Assembly (NCBI GenBank): GCA_023399095.1
Contig: JAEWQS010000075.1
Span: 1 to 15,490 of the forward strand
Reading direction: 5' to 3'
Length of the DNA: 15,490 nucleotides
From: Bacillota bacterium
Lineage (GTDB): Bacteria > Bacillota > Clostridia > Christensenellales > SZUA-584
Of this stretch, positions 12,820-15,490 are shown in pieces. A model generated the notes under the pieces. It had not been told where the DNA came from and ran no database searches. It was given only the letters and a program-made list of their open reading frames with translations. The translations under genes and the position numbers were made by a program. The stretch's first letter is position 1; every line of letters starts with the position of its first letter.

Positions 12820-14574
12820 ATGCTGGCAATCATTGCAGTGTTTGACGCGGCGGGTTTTAAGGACTCATACCGCCTGAGCGGCCCCGCGTTTTTGCAGGTT
12901 GAACGGGCATACCGGGCATATTCTGATATGCGCGAAAAGCTCGACAAAGTTAAGACAGTAATAGCCTATCAGGCCGGGCGAAGCGGTGAGAGCAGCAGGG
13001 CTGTGGCATTGCCGCTTGACAGCTTTGATTTGCACAAAGACGCCCTCACTTTGAAGCTGGGGGCTGCCAAGAAGCTGAGCGTTAAAAGCGCGTCGGTGGG
13101 GGGAGAAATCTATCGTATTGCCACGCAAAACGGATGGCTGAATGAAGCAGGGCATGCGCCTCTGCTTTTCTTTATGCCGCGTGAGCGATTTGCGGCGCTG
13201 TGCAAGCGTCTTAAACGCGACGAACAGACACAGATCCTAATGGAAAAAGGCGATTATAAGGGCATATGCATGCTTTACGCACCGCTGAGTAAGTTAAACG
13301 CCAACCCTGAAGTCTGGGACAACGCAGACGCTTTGTATAACTTGGGGCGTGCGTGCAGCAAGCTCGCCACCACGCTGCTGATTAAAGCGGGAGAAACAAA
13401 AAAGCTGGAAGAGGCGAAGCAATACCGCAATTATTGCGTGGCGTTCTTGAAACGCGGAGCCGAGTTGGAGCAGCATAGCGCGCGTTGCGCCACGGCGCTC
13501 GCCTATCGCTACTATTCCAACGTGCACGAGCTAATGCGCCCCGGAGAGCGCCGAGATCAGGACTTAAGCACCGAGATCGAAAACGCGAACGAATGGCTGA
13601 GCCGCGCGCTGGAAATCTATCCGCAGAGCATACGCAACAATTACCGCAAGGGCAAGCTCATTATCGAAAAACAAGCGCCGTATCTGCTGTTTGGCAAGCG
13701 CGCGTTTGGCGCGAGGGAGGCCGAGCTGCTGCGCGAGATTCGCGAGGTGGGCGAGGAGCATCTCGCCACGGCGATATCGCTGTATGAAGCGCTGGAAAAT
13801 GATGAAGAAAAGCAGCGCAACAGGCGTGAATACGCCAAAGCACTTTTTGTGCTCGGCAATTATTACATTGATGACGCTTATCTGCCCGTTCACGAATATT
13901 TCTTGCGTATTATCGCAGGCTCAAATACATCATGCCATGTGCAGACGATATCTAAGCTTGATCTTAACAGCGCCGTGGAGCTACTGGAAAAGTGCTATCA
14001 TGCCGAGACAGACCTGCCGCTTGATAAGCTCGATACAAAGGCGCTCGCCTTGCTGCAAAAGGAATGGACGCGTGCGCCATCCGAGAAGCTTTACCGCCTT
14101 GGCTGCGCATACAGCGGCATGGCGTTTGTGGCGCGGGCAACAGGGGAAGACGCAAAGCCGCACGCGCAAAAAGCGCTTGCATATCTTGAAGCGGCCAAGC
14201 GTGTGACGGAAAGCTACACCGATCGCAAGCACAACACATGGCATATCAGCGAGAAGATCGCGTGGACGCATATTTGCTTGGGGCAGCATGATCGCGCGGC
14301 GAAGCTACTTTCAAGGGCGAAGCAAGGCTATATCATCAATACATATGCCATCGCGCTGATGCTGTTAGGCGGCGAGGATGCGTTGGAGAAAGCGAGGCTC
14401 GCGCTGCAAAGCGCCTCGCGGGACAGGCGCAATCTGGCTGCGGGCTTGTCCGGCTTGCTCTACGCCTATGCGTGCAAAAAGACGGGGCATGAGCTGCCTG
14501 CTTTGCCCAAAACGCTGTCCGTGAAAAATGCGCGGCTGGCGGCAGTGCTGGGGCTGGGGGTAAAAGAAGCTTAG
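12820..14574 (+). CDS. TPR-like helical repeat protein, function unknown
   Basis: A 584-residue, largely alpha-helical protein. I do not recognise a named family. Residues 1 to about 130 are a mixed, non-repeat domain (MLAIIAVFDAAGFKDSYRL...). From about 150 on there are degenerate helix pairs of TPR character, for example DALYNLGRACSKLATTLL, ANEWLSRALEIYPQSIRNNY, REYAKALFVLGNYYID and KLYRLGCAYSGMAFVARATG, where A/L/Y/G repeat at TPR-like positions. No signal peptide or membrane segment is seen, so it is likely cytoplasmic and a protein-binding scaffold or tally-type repeat protein. The start at 12820 is chosen for the AGAAAGGG site 8 bases upstream; the frame is open back to 12682 but those 46 residues overlap the divergent promoters. 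It is divergent from the glycosyltransferase operon and convergent with the frameshifted gene, with no terminator visible between. Confidence 0.85.
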   Translation: MLAIIAVFDAAGFKDSYRLSGPAFLQVERAYRAYSDMREKLDKVKTVIAYQAGRSGESSRAVALPLDSFDLHKDALTLKLGAAKKLSVKSASVGGEIYRIATQNGWLNEAGHAPLLFFMPRERFAALCKRLKRDEQTQILMEKGDYKGICMLYAPLSKLNANPEVWDNADALYNLGRACSKLATTLLIKAGETKKLEEAKQYRNYCVAFLKRGAELEQHSARCATALAYRYYSNVHELMRPGERRDQDLSTEIENANEWLSRALEIYPQSIRNNYRKGKLIIEKQAPYLLFGKRAFGAREAELLREIREVGEEHLATAISLYEALENDEEKQRNRREYAKALFVLGNYYIDDAYLPVHEYFLRIIAGSNTSCHVQTISKLDLNSAVELLEKCYHAETDLPLDKLDTKALALLQKEWTRAPSEKLYRLGCAYSGMAFVARATGEDAKPHAQKALAYLEAAKRVTESYTDRKHNTWHISEKIAWTHICLGQHDRAAKLLSRAKQGYIINTYAIALMLLGGEDALEKARLALQSASRDRRNLAAGLSGLLYAYACKKTGHELPALPKTLSVKNARLAAVLGLGVKEA

Positions 14575-14591
14575 CTGTCAAAAAGAATGTA

Positions 14592-15490
14592 TTAGCTGTT
14601 AGGCATCAGTTGATTATTCGAAACACGCGGTTCTATATAGCTTCCGTCTATGGCATTAAAATACGTGTGACAATGATAAACAGAAGGTTCTTCTTCGCCT
14701 GCAAATCTTTCGTAGTAGTCATAAACAACATCCCATGAAGGGATGAGTCTGCCGACATCCGGGTGGTCTTTCACATTCACAAGCGAGCTGCCCAGCTTTA
14801 TTTCATTCACAACAACTGAATACTCCTCAACCGACTCTTGCTGATAAGCATGATTGTAAACCAATTGCTGCTTAATCCGTTCAAGAATATCATCAAATGC
14901 CAACAGTTCAACGTTCTTGTATAAAACCTTATTCTGTCTGCCCGCACCTCTAATGTCATATACCGCAATTCCTTTATCGTCTACAATTATAAATGAACAC
15001 TCTTGTTGCCATGGCGCTATGTTAACAGGAGCGGGGCTGCCTTTCCATATATTCCAACTTCCCACATATGAAGCCTGCAATCCGTTACAATCCCGCGTAT
15101 AATAAAATTCCCAACCCACTGAAGTGGCCTTGTCATTTTTATAGCTTATCGATTTTGTATGATGGGACAGCAGCATGGCAGGTCGGCATTTAGATCACGC
15201 AAAGCCTGCTGAGCTTTTTTTTGCGCCTCTTCAAGCGAAATACTCGGATTCATATTTAAAAAATCATTCTTTTCCTGATCTGTTTCAATACCCTCTTCCG
15301 GAAGCCAATATTCGTCCGAAACTCTCACATATTGATAGTGGTTGCTGTTTATTCGACCTGACAAAACTGAATATATGCCATCATCTTTATTTTTACAATA
15401 TGCGCAGAAATCGCTTTCATTACTGATCTCATCAAAGGAAAACGGCTCATGTTCGGCTTCTTCAGGCGCGTCCGCTAATTGATCCTGGAG
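14592..15490 (-). pseudogene. DUF6034-like protein gene, frameshifted and partial at 5' end
   Basis: Two minus-strand frames that together make one protein. The upstream frame is open from the window edge (15490) to TAA at 15146 and carries EYWLPEEG and PSISLEEAQKKAQQALRDL. The downstream frame runs from about 15193 to 14592 and continues with VGWEFYYTRDCNGLQ, FIIVDDKGIAVYDIRGAG, VELLAFDDILERIK and RLIPSWDVVYDY. This order (a helix with EEAQKKA, then a YTR strand, then DD-G and F-D-I) resembles a clostridial lipoprotein family I remember as DUF6034. The frame must change between about 15193 and 15146; a single missing base near 15176 would join them. There is no long homopolymer at the site. 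It could be a true pseudogene, a sequencing error or, less likely, recoding. The start and any signal peptide lie outside the window. Confidence 0.7.

Noticed and set aside
14571..14599. TTAGCTGT repeated at 14571-14578 and 14592-14599, each containing the stop codon of one of two convergent genes
   Set aside because: Eight bases is too short to exclude chance; no hairpin or T-run accompanies it.
1..15490. CRISPR array, tRNA, rRNA, riboswitch, toxin-antitoxin or phage genes
   Set aside because: I found no regular spacer repeats, no cloverleaf sequence ending, no recognisable riboswitch core and no phage or defence proteins.

Overview
This window looks like chromosomal DNA from a spore-forming, probably anaerobic member of the Clostridia (Bacillota). 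The evidence is a full-length SpoVT sporulation regulator, strong AGGAGG-type ribosome binding sites, A/T-rich intergenic DNA with sigma-A-like promoters, and a clostridial set of proteins: an Aquifex-type short aconitase, a Prx6-like peroxiredoxin, TspO, a DUF3298/RsiV-like exported protein, an M29 aminopeptidase and a DUF6034-like protein. There are no rRNA or tRNA genes, no CRISPR array and no transposase.

Layout. 1-5493 is entirely on the minus strand: the start of a J-domain protein, a translationally coupled operon aconitase > CHR transporter > CHR transporter, spoVT with a textbook terminator, a peroxiredoxin with a complex upstream control region, and a 78-residue membrane protein. 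5724-8888 is mostly on the plus strand: a VOC/glyoxalase-fold protein, tspO (minus), a DUF3298-like anchored protein, then a TetR/AcrR-type repressor followed by a CPBP intramembrane protease. 9035-12638 is on the minus strand: a PAS-GGDEF diguanylate cyclase, a 620-bp stretch holding a possible small ORF and a structured repeat element, then an M29 aminopeptidase co-transcribed behind a polyprenyl-phosphate-type GT2 glycosyltransferase. 12820-14574 (plus) is a 584-residue TPR-like protein I cannot name. 14592-15490 (minus) is a DUF6034-like gene split by a frameshift and running off the window.

How the parts fit. The aconitase and the two half-size CHR permeases overlap by 8 and 4 bases, so they form one expression unit. 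The TetR gene and the CPBP gene carry near-identical 25-bp operator-like sites (19/25 identical) just upstream, which suggests an autoregulated repressor-protease module. The peroxiredoxin has two copies each of two different inverted repeats (GTGAC-TTT-GTYAC and ACCA-N6-TGGT), one of each overlapping its promoter. The repeat element at 10320-10590 has hairpins that pair best as minus-strand RNA, is flanked by identical 19-bp copies of a terminator hairpin, and looks like a dispersed intergenic repeat.

No single locus is clearly a new defence or mobile system. The most promising leads are the paired TetR operators, the duplicated peroxiredoxin operators, the aconitase-CHR operon and the palindromic repeat element.
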